Assembly: GCF_004339595.1 (NCBI RefSeq) | Contig: NZ_SMFU01000007.1 | Span: 1,424,658 to 1,488,657 of the forward strand | Length of the DNA: 64,000 nt | Source of the DNA: Marinobacterium mangrovicola | Lineage (GTDB): Bacteria > Pseudomonadota > Gammaproteobacteria > Pseudomonadales > Balneatricaceae | Direction of reading: 5' to 3' | Shown here: piece by piece, positions 20,748 to 28,890 of the stretch | How the letters are laid out: each line of letters begins with the position of its first letter | Position numbering within the stretch: the stretch's first letter is position 1 | Notes under the pieces: model-generated | What the model was told of the DNA's origin: nothing | Databases searched by the model: none | The model's input: the letters and a program-made list of their open reading frames with translations, nothing else | Program-made: the position numbers and the translations under genes

Positions 20748-21554
20748 TTAATCCGCCGGAGCGGCAGCAAGCAGCTCCGGCAGCTTCGCTATGGAAACAA
20801 TCTGAAAATCTGGCCGGACGCCGCTGCGCTTAACCAGTTCAGCCCGGTACTTTCCGGTTTCAACCAGAACACCGATGCAACCAGCCTCCTGAGCTCCACC
20901 GACATCCGCATCAATATCATCCCCGACGACTACAACCTCTTCCGGCGACAGGGACAGGCTGTCACAGGCCGCGTGGAAAAACGCCACTGAGGGCTTGCCG
21001 ACGACAACCGCCTGGGTCTGCGCTGCATATTCAAGGACTACGACAAAGGCACCAATATCCAGAACCAACTTATTACCGCTGCGGCTGTAGCGATTATGAT
21101 GGATCGCTACAAGCCTGGCGCCGTCTAAAAGCCACTCAAAGGCCTGCTGCAGCAATGCGTAATCCCAGGCATCACCAATATCGCCGATGATGACAGCCTC
21201 AGGCCTCTCCCTGTCGATCTGAAAGCCCTCAGAGAGCCTCTCAGCGACAGAGTTATTCACCAGGGGTGCGACACGGGTTATACCCTGATCGTTCAACCAG
21301 GCCTCTGTTGCCTGCACTGCGCTGAAGATAATCGACACATCCACGGGCAAACCGAGTTTTTCCAACCGAGACTGCAGCTGCTCGCGGGTTTGGGTGGATG
21401 TATTGGTGATATAGCGAAAAGGCAGACCCTGGGCTTGCAGCCAGTCGATACTGGCTACAGCCCCCTCAATCAGACTGTCGCCCGTGTACAGGACGCCATC
21501 CAGATCCAGCAGTACGCCACGTATGGAGCCACTGCGTTGAGGATCCTGCGACAT
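20748..21554 (-). CDS. HAD-IIA family hydrolase (NagD/HDHD2-like)
   Basis: 268 aa. The HAD motif I is D17-L-D19-GVLYTG, motif II is YITNTST, the cap is of C2 type, and motifs III/IV are the Lys in VVVGKPSVAFF and VVGDDIDADVGGAQEAG. It closely resembles the HDHD2/TIGR01458-type phosphatases; substrate unknown. Its ATG directly abuts the stop of the upstream CDGSH gene, so the two are co-transcribed. Confidence 0.85.
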   Translation of the reverse strand: MSQDPQRSGSIRGVLLDLDGVLYTGDSLIEGAVASIDWLQAQGLPFRYITNTSTQTREQLQSRLEKLGLPVDVSIIFSAVQATEAWLNDQGITRVAPLVNNSVAERLSEGFQIDRERPEAVIIGDIGDAWDYALLQQAFEWLLDGARLVAIHHNRYSRSGNKLVLDIGAFVVVLEYAAQTQAVVVGKPSVAFFHAACDSLSLSPEEVVVVGDDIDADVGGAQEAGCIGVLVETGKYRAELVKRSGVRPDFQIVSIAKLPELLAAAPAD

Positions 21555-21842
21555 TCAACCGCCCTGCTCATCGTCGCAGTGGCTGTCATTGCAGTGGCTC
21601 TCATTACAGTGACTGCCATCGCAGATCGGCGGTGTCGCGGTGAATTTACAGGTGCAAAGTTGGACTTCATCGTCCTTTTCCGCTTCGAACACCAGCGGAT
21701 CCAACCCTGTACCCACATGACTGCCGTCGCAGAAAGGCTGATTGGCTGAACGTCCACAGGCGCACCAGGCGTAAACTTCGCCCTGTTTTAACTTGACTGT
21801 GACCGGCGTGCTGCCGGCCCGATGAACTGGTGAATGGCTCAT
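21555..21842 (-). CDS. Double-CDGSH iron-sulfur protein with expanded Cys/His tail
   Basis: 95 aa. Two CDGSH (mitoNEET-like) centres: C27-x-C29...C38-DGSH42 and C63-x-C65...C74-DGSH78, each a 3Cys-1His ligand set for a 2Fe-2S cluster. Right after the second centre the chain continues as CNESH, CNDSH and CDDEQ, near-copies of the CDGSH pentapeptide made by a 15-bp tandem repeat, giving extra Cys79, His83, Cys84, His88 and Cys89. Cytoplasmic (no signal or membrane helix). Probably an electron-transfer or redox-sensing partner; upstream gene of the HAD pair. Confidence 0.88.
   Translation of the reverse strand: MSHSPVHRAGSTPVTVKLKQGEVYAWCACGRSANQPFCDGSHVGTGLDPLVFEAEKDDEVQLCTCKFTATPPICDGSHCNESHCNDSHCDDEQGG
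21558..21623 (-). repeat. 15-bp tandem repeat inside the CDGSH gene
   Basis: Successive 15-bp units encode CDGSH, CNESH, CNDSH and a degraded CDDEQ. The units share the core TCACTG/GCCACTG and differ at a few positions, which points to recent slippage-type expansion. Confidence 0.75.
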
Positions 21843-21849
21843 TACCTAC

Positions 21850-21888
21850 CCTCCCGTCCTGTCGCTAAAATTAGGCGAAGGCGGGAGG
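21850..21888 (-). terminator. Hairpin between the basic-protein gene and the CDGSH gene
   Basis: CCTCCCG (21850-21856) pairs with CGGGAGG (21882-21888), with an inner CGC/GCG pair. No T-run follows, so it may be a weak terminator or a leader structure. Confidence 0.4.
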
Positions 21889-21898
21889 TCGGTCAAAC

Positions 21899-22186
21899 TC
21901 AGGACTCTTCCGATTCCTCTCGCTGCTCATTCAGACGGCGAATCTTTTCAGCCAGCCGGCCTCCGTGACGGGTCCCGCGACGGCCCGCTTCCTCGTCCCT
22001 GGCGGCGCGAGTCTTGGTTGCCTGAGCCTTGGCATAAACAGACTCTTTTTTCTTCTCCTGCTGCTGCGCTTTCTTTCTGCGGCTCTCTTTACTGGTCGGA
22101 TCCGCCAGGCGCTCCTGTTTCTTCGGCTTCTGATCCAGTACCGGCATGAATTTGCCCAGCCGACGCTCTTTTTTACGACGTGTCAT
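21899..22186 (-). CDS. Small, highly charged basic protein coupled to YlqF
   Basis: 95 aa from the ATG at 22186, which overlaps the stop of the ylqF-like gene (ATGA). Not recognised as a named family. It is extremely rich in Lys, Arg, Glu and Gln, with low hydrophobicity (RRKKERRLGKF, KESRRKKAQQQEKKKE), so largely disordered or a single long helix, and likely RNA- or ribosome-binding. Coupling to a ribosome-assembly GTPase suggests an accessory role in ribosome biogenesis; that is inference from context and charge. Confidence 0.7.
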   Translation of the reverse strand: MTRRKKERRLGKFMPVLDQKPKKQERLADPTSKESRRKKAQQQEKKKESVYAKAQATKTRAARDEEAGRRGTRHGGRLAEKIRRLNEQREESEES

Positions 22187-23082
22187 GATTTTTTCTCTTC
22201 GTTGGCTGCTTCCATCTCGGCCTGCTCTGCCTCGATCCGTTTTCTTTCCCACTCTTCCGGGGTTTCAAAAGTAACCTTACCCAGCTTGCCTGCTCTCAAT
22301 TCTGTCAGCAGGATATCGGCTGCCTTGTAGGTATCGACAACACCACCTGGCCGTAGACAGCCCCGTTTGCGACCTACCTGATCGATAAGGCTATCCGCGG
22401 ACTCGGGCAGCGCTTTGAGCTTAAAGCGCTCCAGCAGATAACCCGGGTATTCCGCCAGTAGAAACTTCGCCGCGTACTCCGCGACCAGGTCATAATCGAT
22501 GGCGGTGTCCTTGATTGCCCCACTCGCCGCCAGACGGTAACCGGAGTCTTCATCCTCTATCTTCGGCCAGAGAATCCCCGGCGTATCGGATAGCGCCATA
22601 CCGTTATGAACACTGTACTTCTTCTGCCCCTTGGTCACTGCAGGCTCGTTACCAACCTTGGCAATCTTGCGGCCCAACAGTACATTGATCAGCGTCGATT
22701 TGCCGACGTTGGGAATACCCATAATCATCGCCCGTACCGGACGCCCCGCGCGGGTGCGCGCAGGAACGGCCTCTTTGCAAAAGGTCGGTATCTTCTGCAC
22801 CAGCTTTTTATCACTGGTAGTCAACGCAATGGCGGTAATTCCTTCCTGGGCATTGAAATAGGCCAGCCACTCTTTTGTCCGCTGGGGGTCGGCCAGATCC
22901 TCCTTATTAAGGAGTTTGATCACCGGCTTGCCGCGGCGCAGCTGATCCACCAGGGGATTCTCGCTGGAACGCGGGAGCCGGGCGTCAAGCACCTCGATCA
23001 CCACATCCACCTCATCCATCACCTCGGCGATCTCTTTTCGTGCCTTGTGCATATGGCCCGGAAACCAATTGATTCTCGTCAT
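22183..23082 (-). CDS. ylqF: Ribosome biogenesis GTPase YlqF/RbgA type
   Basis: 299 aa. Circularly permuted GTPase: N-terminal INWFPGHMHKA, then the G4 motif N59-KED62, G1 GIPNVGKS (122-129) and G3 D166-TPG169. RbgA in Bacillus acts late in 50S assembly. The C-terminal domain is of normal length and ends in a short Glu/Lys-rich tail. Its stop overlaps the start of the 95-aa basic protein. Confidence 0.92.
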   Translation of the reverse strand: MTRINWFPGHMHKARKEIAEVMDEVDVVIEVLDARLPRSSENPLVDQLRRGKPVIKLLNKEDLADPQRTKEWLAYFNAQEGITAIALTTSDKKLVQKIPTFCKEAVPARTRAGRPVRAMIMGIPNVGKSTLINVLLGRKIAKVGNEPAVTKGQKKYSVHNGMALSDTPGILWPKIEDEDSGYRLAASGAIKDTAIDYDLVAEYAAKFLLAEYPGYLLERFKLKALPESADSLIDQVGRKRGCLRPGGVVDTYKAADILLTELRAGKLGKVTFETPEEWERKRIEAEQAEMEAANEEKKS

Positions 23083-23217
23083 TATTCACCCAGCATTTTA
23101 ATCGGCCGCACAGTATACTCTTCTTCGCGCTGACCAGCAGCCGCCAACAAAAGATGCCGCCCTGCCCGTTAGCCATTAAAATAAACCTTTTCGCAGCCCA
23201 TGAAGGATTTCGCCTCC

Positions 23218-24438
23218 ATGCCCCAACAGATCGACCCCAACCAGGCATTGGTCGCTCGCCACCCGATTTTTGACAGCCATCAGCGCGTTATCGCCTATGA
23301 ACTGAGCTATCAGCGCGATACCGCGCTGGACGGAATGCTGGCCCCAGATCCTGATACCAGCTCCGGGTCTGAGGTGATTCTTTCTACCTACACCAGCATC
23401 TCGGACCAGGGCGAGATCAAACGCGTGCCGGCATTCCTGCCTGTCTCGGCAGAAACCATCGCGACGATGCCCGACCTGCCCGTAAAACAGGTGGTACTCA
23501 CACTGACGCTGCCAGCCAAACCCGACAGAGCTTTTGCCCAGCTTTTACTCGACCTGGCCAAGAAAGGTTATCGACTGACACTGGCAATACGCGAGTACCG
23601 ACCAGAGCTCGACCCGTTTATTAAACTGGTCAAGATCGTCAAACTCGATATTCAAAATATTCCAACGGAAAAGCTGGCGTCACAGGCGAACAGCCTGGCC
23701 CAGCTCAAGGTCACCGCCCTGGCCGCCAATATTAAGACTATCGAGCAACTGGAGCTTTGCGCCAGCTCCGGCTTCAAACTGTTTGAAGGCTCCTTCCTCA
23801 GCCGCCCCAAGGTGGTCAAGGGCAAGCGTATCGGCGCCAACCAGGTCGCACTGATGCAACTGATCCAGGAACTGCAGAAGCCCAACGTCAAGCCGGAAAT
23901 TCTCGAAGAGATGATCATCCGCGACCCGGTGCTCACCTATAAACTACTGCGCATCGTGAACTCCGCCGCCTACTCGCTGGTTCGCAAGGTTGAATCGGTC
24001 GCTGAGGCGGTGGTTCTGCTCGGTATCGACCAGGTACGCAAATGGGCGACATTGATCTCCATGACCAGCAGCCAGGACAAACCAGAGGAGCTGTCTCGTA
24101 CGCTACTGATCCGCGGTCGCATGTGCGAAATAGTTGCGGAAGGCGAGCAGCGTCCCAATCCGGGTTCCTACTTTATGGCGGGTATGATGTCGGGCCTGCA
24201 CGTCATGCTCGATGTAGATCGTGACACCATGCTGGAGCAGGTACCTCTGGGCGAGGATATCAAAGACGCCATCTCCGGCTACAAAGGCGATATCGGCAGC
24301 ACCCTGCAGCAGGCGCTGGCTTATGAGAGCGGCGACTGGGAAAAGCTACCCGCCGACTTCAACATCGCCCTGTTTGAAAGCGCGTATCGCAACAGCCTCA
24401 ACTGGGCTCGAGACGCCATGCAGGCGATGCACGAGTAA
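23218..24438 (+). CDS. EAL-like/HDOD signalling protein
   Basis: 406 aa from the ATG at 23218; an in-frame ATG at 23200 adds six residues. The N-terminal ~200 residues fold like an EAL domain (LVARHPIFDSHQRVIAYELSYQ) but lack the canonical EAL and metal-binding acids, so c-di-GMP hydrolysis is unlikely. The C-terminal half is an HDOD domain (VKPEILEEMIIRDPVLTYKLLRIVNS, VESVAEAVVLLGIDQVRKW, YFMAGMMSGL). Proteins of this layout act as signalling or scaffold proteins in biofilm and motility control. Monocistronic, with a bidirectional terminator shared with clpX. Confidence 0.88.
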   Translation: MPQQIDPNQALVARHPIFDSHQRVIAYELSYQRDTALDGMLAPDPDTSSGSEVILSTYTSISDQGEIKRVPAFLPVSAETIATMPDLPVKQVVLTLTLPAKPDRAFAQLLLDLAKKGYRLTLAIREYRPELDPFIKLVKIVKLDIQNIPTEKLASQANSLAQLKVTALAANIKTIEQLELCASSGFKLFEGSFLSRPKVVKGKRIGANQVALMQLIQELQKPNVKPEILEEMIIRDPVLTYKLLRIVNSAAYSLVRKVESVAEAVVLLGIDQVRKWATLISMTSSQDKPEELSRTLLIRGRMCEIVAEGEQRPNPGSYFMAGMMSGLHVMLDVDRDTMLEQVPLGEDIKDAISGYKGDIGSTLQQALAYESGDWEKLPADFNIALFESAYRNSLNWARDAMQAMHE

Positions 24439-24476
24439 ACCGCTTTACTCGGTCACACCCAAGCAAGCAGACACAA

Positions 24477-24502
24477 AAAAAGCGACCCCAGGGTCGCTTT
24501 TT
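24477..24502. terminator. Bidirectional terminator between the HDOD gene and clpX
   Basis: AAAAAGCGACCC / GGGTCGCTTTTT, a near-perfect palindrome with A- and T-runs on both sides, placed between two convergent genes. Confidence 0.88.
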
Positions 24503-24522
24503 AAACGCGCTACTTTGCGTCA

Positions 24523-25803
24523 TCAGTCCTGCGGCGCCGCCTTGGACTGTTCCTGGTTCTCGTAGATCAGGATCGGGTCAGACGTTCCCTCGATCACCCC
24601 TTCATCAATAACCACTTTGCTGACGCCATCCAGTGACGGCAGTTCATACATGGTTTCGAGCAGGGTTGCTTCGAGAATTGAACGCAGACCACGCGCACCG
24701 GTACGACGCTCCAGCGCATGACGGGCTACCGCCTGCAAAGCTTCGGTACGGAAGTCCACATCGACCCCTTCCATCTCGAACAGAGCCTGGTACTGCTTCA
24801 CAAGACTATGCTTGGGTTCGGTGAGGATCTGGATCAGAGCCTCCTCGTCCAGTTCGGACAGGGTCGCAATCATCGGCAGACGACCGACAAACTCGGGAAT
24901 CAGACCGAATTTAACCAGATCTTCCGCTTCAACATCGTGCAACACTTCAGCAAGACGGCTTTCATCTTTGCTCTTCACTGTCGCGCTGAAGCCGATGGAG
25001 CTGCGCTCGCTGCGATCACGGATGATCTTCTCGAGTCCAGCAAACGCACCGCCACAGATGAACAGGATGTTAGACGTATCAACCTGCAGGAACTCCTGCT
25101 GGGGATGTTTGCGCCCACCCTGGGGCGGCACCGATGCAACCGTACCCTCGATCAGTTTCAGCAGTGCCTGCTGAACACCTTCACCGGATACGTCACGGGT
25201 GATTGATGGGTTATCCGACTTGCGGGATACCTTATCGATCTCATCGATATAAACGATACCCAGCTGCGCCTTTTCTACGTCGTAGTCGCATTTCTGCAGC
25301 AACTTCTGAATGATGTTCTCTACATCTTCACCCACGTAACCCGCTTCCGTCAGCGTGGTTGCATCGGCAATGGTGAAGGGAACGTTCAGCAAGCGTGCCA
25401 TGGTCTGGGCCAGCAGGGTTTTACCGCTACCGGTAGGGCCAATCAGCAGGATGTTGCTCTTACCGAGCTCAATATCCGCTTTGCCCTTGCCCTGAAAACG
25501 CAGACGCTTGTAGTGGTTGTATACGGCGACCGAAAGCACCTTCTTGGCACGTTCCTGGCCAATCACATAATCGTCCAGTGTGCCTTTTATCTCGGCGGGC
25601 GTCGGCAGCTTCTCGCTGGGCGCCTGCTCTTCGGTCTCCTGAATCTCTTCACTGATAATATCATTACAGAGATCGACACATTCATCACAGATAAAGACAG
25701 ACGGGCCTGCGATCAGCTTTCGCACTTCGTCCTGGCTTTTGCCACAGAAAGAGCAGAACAGCTTGCTGCCATTTCCGCCTTTTCCGCTGATCTCATCCGA
25801 CAT
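24523..25803 (-). CDS. clpX: ATP-dependent Clp protease ATP-binding subunit ClpX
   Basis: 426 aa. AAA+ unfoldase partner of ClpP. The N-terminal zinc-binding domain shows CSFC and CDEC. Walker A GPTGSGKT, Walker B VYIDEIDK, the pore loop GYVGEDVEN and the ClpP-contacting IGF loop (SSIGFSA) are intact. It is the last gene of tig-clpP-clpX, 85 bp after clpP. Confidence 0.98.
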   Translation of the reverse strand: MSDEISGKGGNGSKLFCSFCGKSQDEVRKLIAGPSVFICDECVDLCNDIISEEIQETEEQAPSEKLPTPAEIKGTLDDYVIGQERAKKVLSVAVYNHYKRLRFQGKGKADIELGKSNILLIGPTGSGKTLLAQTMARLLNVPFTIADATTLTEAGYVGEDVENIIQKLLQKCDYDVEKAQLGIVYIDEIDKVSRKSDNPSITRDVSGEGVQQALLKLIEGTVASVPPQGGRKHPQQEFLQVDTSNILFICGGAFAGLEKIIRDRSERSSIGFSATVKSKDESRLAEVLHDVEAEDLVKFGLIPEFVGRLPMIATLSELDEEALIQILTEPKHSLVKQYQALFEMEGVDVDFRTEALQAVARHALERRTGARGLRSILEATLLETMYELPSLDGVSKVVIDEGVIEGTSDPILIYENQEQSKAAPQD

Positions 25804-25888
25804 TCTGATACCTCAAAAAAGCCTTTTAACTCGATATGCGGCCCCCGCCCCCGGTTTTCAACCCGGGACGGGAACAACAGAGCGTTCC

Positions 25889-26530
25889 TTACTCTGCCAG
25901 GGTACGACGCTCAAGCACCGAGTCGATCAGTCCGTACTCCACTGCCGCCCCCGGATCCATGAAGTTATCACGGTCGGTATCGCGGGAAATGGTTTCAACG
26001 TCCTGGCCGGTGTGATGCGCCAGTATTCCATTCAGTTTATTACGAATGGTGAGAATTTCACGGGTGTGGATCTCAATATCAGTTGCCTGACCCTGGTAAC
26101 CACCCAGCGGCTGATGAATCATCATGCGCGAGTTCGGCAGCGCAAAACGCTTGCCCTCGGCACCGCCGGCGAGCAGCAGAGCGCCCATGGAAGCAGCCTG
26201 GCCAATGCACATGGTGCTGACATCAGGCTTGATGAACTGCATGGTGTCGTAGATCGCGAGACCCGCGGTCACGGAACCACCGGGTGAATTGATGTAAAGG
26301 TGAATATCCTTATCCGGATTTTCCGCTTCGAGAAACAGCAGCTGCGCAACGATAAGGTTCGCCATGTGGTCTTCCACCTGGCCAACCATGAAGATTACTC
26401 GCTCTTTCAGCAGTCGCGAGTAGATATCGTAAGCGCGTTCTCCACGAGAACTCTGTTCAACAACCATCGGCACCATGCCGCTGTTGGTGATGCCACTGGA
26501 ACGCCCATTCAAGATGTCCGTCATATACAC
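25889..26530 (-). CDS. clpP: ATP-dependent Clp protease proteolytic subunit
   Basis: 213 aa. Serine protease forming the tetradecamer used by both ClpX and ClpA. The catalytic triad is Ser114 (GQAASMGA), His139 (MIHQPLGG) and an Asp in DTDRDNFM (about 188 by alignment with E. coli Asp185). The N-terminal ~15 residues are likely a cleaved propeptide. It lies between tig and clpX; the hairpin at 26555-26589 separates it from tig, so part of its transcription may be independent. Confidence 0.98.
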   Translation of the reverse strand: MYMTDILNGRSSGITNSGMVPMVVEQSSRGERAYDIYSRLLKERVIFMVGQVEDHMANLIVAQLLFLEAENPDKDIHLYINSPGGSVTAGLAIYDTMQFIKPDVSTMCIGQAASMGALLLAGGAEGKRFALPNSRMMIHQPLGGYQGQATDIEIHTREILTIRNKLNGILAHHTGQDVETISRDTDRDNFMDPGAAVEYGLIDSVLERRTLAE

Positions 26531-26554
26531 TTCTCCTTAAGAGCCTTTGAAAGC

Positions 26555-26589
26555 AAAAACGACAGCCAGCGTGAGCCAACTGCCGTTTT
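26555..26589 (-). terminator. Hairpin with T-run between tig and clpP
   Basis: On the minus strand AAAACG...CGTTTT and inner CAGTTGGC / GCTGGCTG pair (some G-T), followed by T5. It may act as the tig terminator or an attenuator tuning clpP-clpX. Confidence 0.65.
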
Positions 26590-26645
26590 CGAGATTTCGG
26601 CGCCCCACCGGGGTGGACGTTTGAGCGCTTCTTTCGCGTTAGCGA

Positions 26646-27986
26646 TTATTCCGCCGCTTCGGCCTCAGCTTCCTGAGCTACCTGCTGCGCCGGCTTGATC
26701 GCTTCTTCGTAGCTGACTTCAGTCTCCACGACTTTAGCAGATGCGAGAAGGTGATCAACCACTTGATCTTCAAGAACCATGCTGCGGATCTGGTTCAGAA
26801 TCTGCTCATTGCTGTTGTAGTACTCGATAACCTGCGCAGGTTCCTGGTAGGTTTCGGCCATTTCAGCGATGGTTTCCTGAACGCGGCTGTCGTCAGCTTT
26901 GATCTCGTTGGACTGAACAACTTCCTGAACCAGCAGACCAACAACGACGCGACGCTTAGCCTGTTCTTCGAACATTTCCTTCGGCAGGGTGTTCGGATCG
27001 ATCTGGGCGTTCGGGCCACCGAACTGCTGAACAGCCTGACGACGCAGGTTGTCGATCTCTTCGTCGACCAATGCAGCCGGAACATCGATGTTGTTCAGTT
27101 CAACCAGCTTGTTGAAAACCTGCTCTTTCAGCTTGGACTTCAGAGAGTTTTTCAGTTCACGCTCCATGTTCTTGCGAACTTCGGTGCGGAAACCGTCAAC
27201 TTCAGTCTCTTCGATACCGAACTTGGCGAAGAACTCGGCGTTCAGTTCCGGCAGTTCAGAAGCGGAAACGCTCTGCACTTTGACCTTGAACTTGGCCGCT
27301 TTGCCCTTCAGGTTTTCGGCGTGGTATTCCTCAGGGAAGGTAACGTCCAGCTCCAGCTCGTCGCCGGCTTTAGCGCCGACCAGGCCGCTTTCGAAGCCAG
27401 GGATCATGGAGTTGGAACCCAGCACCAGGTCGTGACCTTCGGCTTTGCCACCCTCAAACGCTTCACCGTCGATGAAGCCTTCGAAATCGATCTTAACGCG
27501 GTCGCCGTCTTCAGCAGCACGCTCAACTTCAGCCCACTCAGCCTGCTGTTTCTGCAGGGTTTCGATCATCTGATCCAGATCAGCGTCCTGGATTTCAGCA
27601 GACTGCTTTTCGATTTCGGCAGCAGAGAAATCAGCCAGCGCAACTTCCGGGTAAACTTCGAAAGTAGCAACGAACTGCAGATCTTCGCCTTCTTTGTCGT
27701 TTTTCAGATCGATGCTCGGGCCGCCAGCAGGCTTAAGTTCTTCCTGCTGCACTGCCTGGTAGAAGCTTTCCTGAACAACGCGATTGAGGACGTCGTAGCG
27801 AATCGCATCGCCGTACATACGCTTGATCACTTTCGCCGGGATTTTACCTGGGCGGAAGCCATCCATGCGGCGAGTCCGGGCCTGCTGCATCACCTGTTTA
27901 TCCACGTCCTGATCAATTCGGTCGGCGGGGACCGTTACGGTCATCTGACGCTCAAGGCCGGAAGTCGTTTCGACAGAAACTTGCAT
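26646..27986 (-). CDS. tig: Trigger factor
   Basis: 446 aa from the ATG at 27986 (MQVSVETTSGLERQ), preceded by AGGA; the frame is open for 49 more codons upstream but these are not conserved. Ribosome-bound chaperone and prolyl isomerase. The N-terminal ribosome-binding domain carries GFRPGKIP; the FKBP-type PPIase domain lies about 160-250 (EDGDRVKIDFEGFIDGEAFEGG); the C-terminal SurA-like chaperone arms end in an Ala/Glu-rich tail. Slightly longer than E. coli (432 aa). Confidence 0.97.
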   Translation of the reverse strand: MQVSVETTSGLERQMTVTVPADRIDQDVDKQVMQQARTRRMDGFRPGKIPAKVIKRMYGDAIRYDVLNRVVQESFYQAVQQEELKPAGGPSIDLKNDKEGEDLQFVATFEVYPEVALADFSAAEIEKQSAEIQDADLDQMIETLQKQQAEWAEVERAAEDGDRVKIDFEGFIDGEAFEGGKAEGHDLVLGSNSMIPGFESGLVGAKAGDELELDVTFPEEYHAENLKGKAAKFKVKVQSVSASELPELNAEFFAKFGIEETEVDGFRTEVRKNMERELKNSLKSKLKEQVFNKLVELNNIDVPAALVDEEIDNLRRQAVQQFGGPNAQIDPNTLPKEMFEEQAKRRVVVGLLVQEVVQSNEIKADDSRVQETIAEMAETYQEPAQVIEYYNSNEQILNQIRSMVLEDQVVDHLLASAKVVETEVSYEEAIKPAQQVAQEAEAEAAE

Positions 27987-28106
27987 GAAATTCCTCACAA
28001 ATAGATTGCAGCGTTTATAGCGACCTGTGCCGGCGCCTTCGATTCCGACCGTTTTCACCGCATGAAACCGGGCCAGAATACAGACATCCGATACACAGAG
28101 CCTGAA

Positions 28107-28133
28107 ATTATAAAGCGCAAAATTGTCCGGCAA
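28107..28133 (-). promoter_or_regulatory. Possible tig promoter
   Basis: On the minus strand TTGCCG (28133-28128), a 15-bp spacer and TATAAT (28112-28107). The -10 is perfect; the spacer is short. Confidence 0.4.
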
Positions 28134-28245
28134 CGGACCTGATTAGTCAAGCAAAACGCCCGCATATCGGGAGTTGCTTCGGGAAAGAAACGAGAAAATC
28201 GGCAACGCCGATGAGATATGAGGAGATGAAATTAAAGCAAGGAAA

Positions 28246-28322
28246 TGGGGTGGATGATGGGGCTTGAACCCACGACCGCCGGAATCACAATCCGGAGCTC
28301 TGCCAACTGAGCTACATCCACC
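28246..28322 (-). tRNA. tRNA-His (GTG), second copy
   Basis: 77 nt with the extra 5' G(-1) and encoded CCA. Anticodon loop TTGTGAT within a CCGGA/TCCGG stem. It differs from the other tRNA-His only at one T-stem pair (T-A here, A-T there), a compensatory change. Confidence 0.97.
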
Positions 28323-28337
28323 ATAACGCGAAGGAAA

Positions 28338-28422
28338 TGGTGCGGGAAGAGAGACTCGAACTCTCACGCCTTTCGGCACTGGTACCTAAAACCAGCGTGT
28401 ATACCAATTTCACCATTCCCGC
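28338..28422 (-). tRNA. tRNA-Leu (TAG)
   Basis: 85 nt with a long variable arm (TGCCGAAAGGCGT). Anticodon loop TTTAGGT, acceptor GCGGGAA/TTCCCGC, encoded CCA. Confidence 0.97.
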
Positions 28423-28457
28423 GACACTCGAAGTATTTTCATACTTCTATTAGGAAA

Positions 28458-28534
28458 TGGGGTGGATGAAGGGGCTTGAACCCTCGACCGCCGGAATCAC
28501 AATCCGGAGCTCTGCCAACTGAGCTACATCCACC
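28458..28534 (-). tRNA. tRNA-His (GTG), first copy
   Basis: 77 nt, G(-1), encoded CCA, anticodon GTG. It is a near-duplicate of the copy at 28246, with tRNA-Leu between them. Confidence 0.97.
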
Positions 28535-28580
28535 ATAACCTAATTTTTACTCACCGGACTGTCGCAAGAGCAATCACAAG

Positions 28581-28657
28581 TGGCGCGCCCGGCAGGGCTC
28601 GAACCTGCAACCTACGGCTTAGAAGGCCGTTGCTCTATCCGGTTGAGCTACGGGCGC
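28581..28657 (-). tRNA. tRNA-Arg (TCT)
   Basis: 77 nt with encoded CCA. Anticodon loop CTTCTAA in an ACGGC/GCCGT stem; acceptor GCGCCCG/CGGGCGC. First gene of the Arg-His-Leu-His operon, the order also seen before tig in Pseudomonas. Confidence 0.97.
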
Positions 28658-28714
28658 CTCTTGCTGCCCGACATTCGCTGCCTGACCCTTGGGCCCCGCT
28701 GCGAAGTGGTGCGT

Positions 28715-28743
28715 ATCCTAAGGGAGCGGACCGGAGGCGTCAA
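28715..28743 (-). promoter_or_regulatory. Promoter of the tRNA operon
   Basis: On the minus strand TTGACG (28743-28738), a 17-bp spacer, TAGGAT (28720-28715), then a GC-rich discriminator, as in stringently controlled stable-RNA promoters. It lies 58 bp before tRNA-Arg. Confidence 0.7.
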
Positions 28744-28775
28744 TAGCGTTTTTACATTTTTTTCATAATAAACAA

Positions 28776-28802
28776 GGAGCTGTGTGATTTATGCACAACT
28801 CC
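28776..28802 (-). terminator. Probable cysS terminator
   Basis: GGAG-TGTG pairs with CACA-CTCC (one internal mismatch) and on the minus strand is followed by TTGTTTATT. It lies 89 bp beyond the cysS stop. Confidence 0.5.
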
Positions 28803-28890
28803 CTGATTTACCGTCGGTTTCCCGGAGTAAGCCATGAACAAGCACCTGGCACGCTAAGATGCTGCAGACTTGATCCTAGCCTCCTTGATT

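Noticed and set aside
26751-28004. 417-aa ORF antisense to tig
   Set aside because: Shadow of trigger factor; composition is that of a reverse-strand translation.
28143-28379. 78-aa minus-strand ORF containing GGCSSVGRAPDCDSGG
   Set aside because: Translation of a tRNA-His gene in the wrong context, another common false gene.
28580-28768. 62-aa ORF on the plus strand with a familiar start (MARPAGLEPATYGLEG)
   Set aside because: It is the reverse complement of tRNA-Arg read as protein, a well-known false gene.
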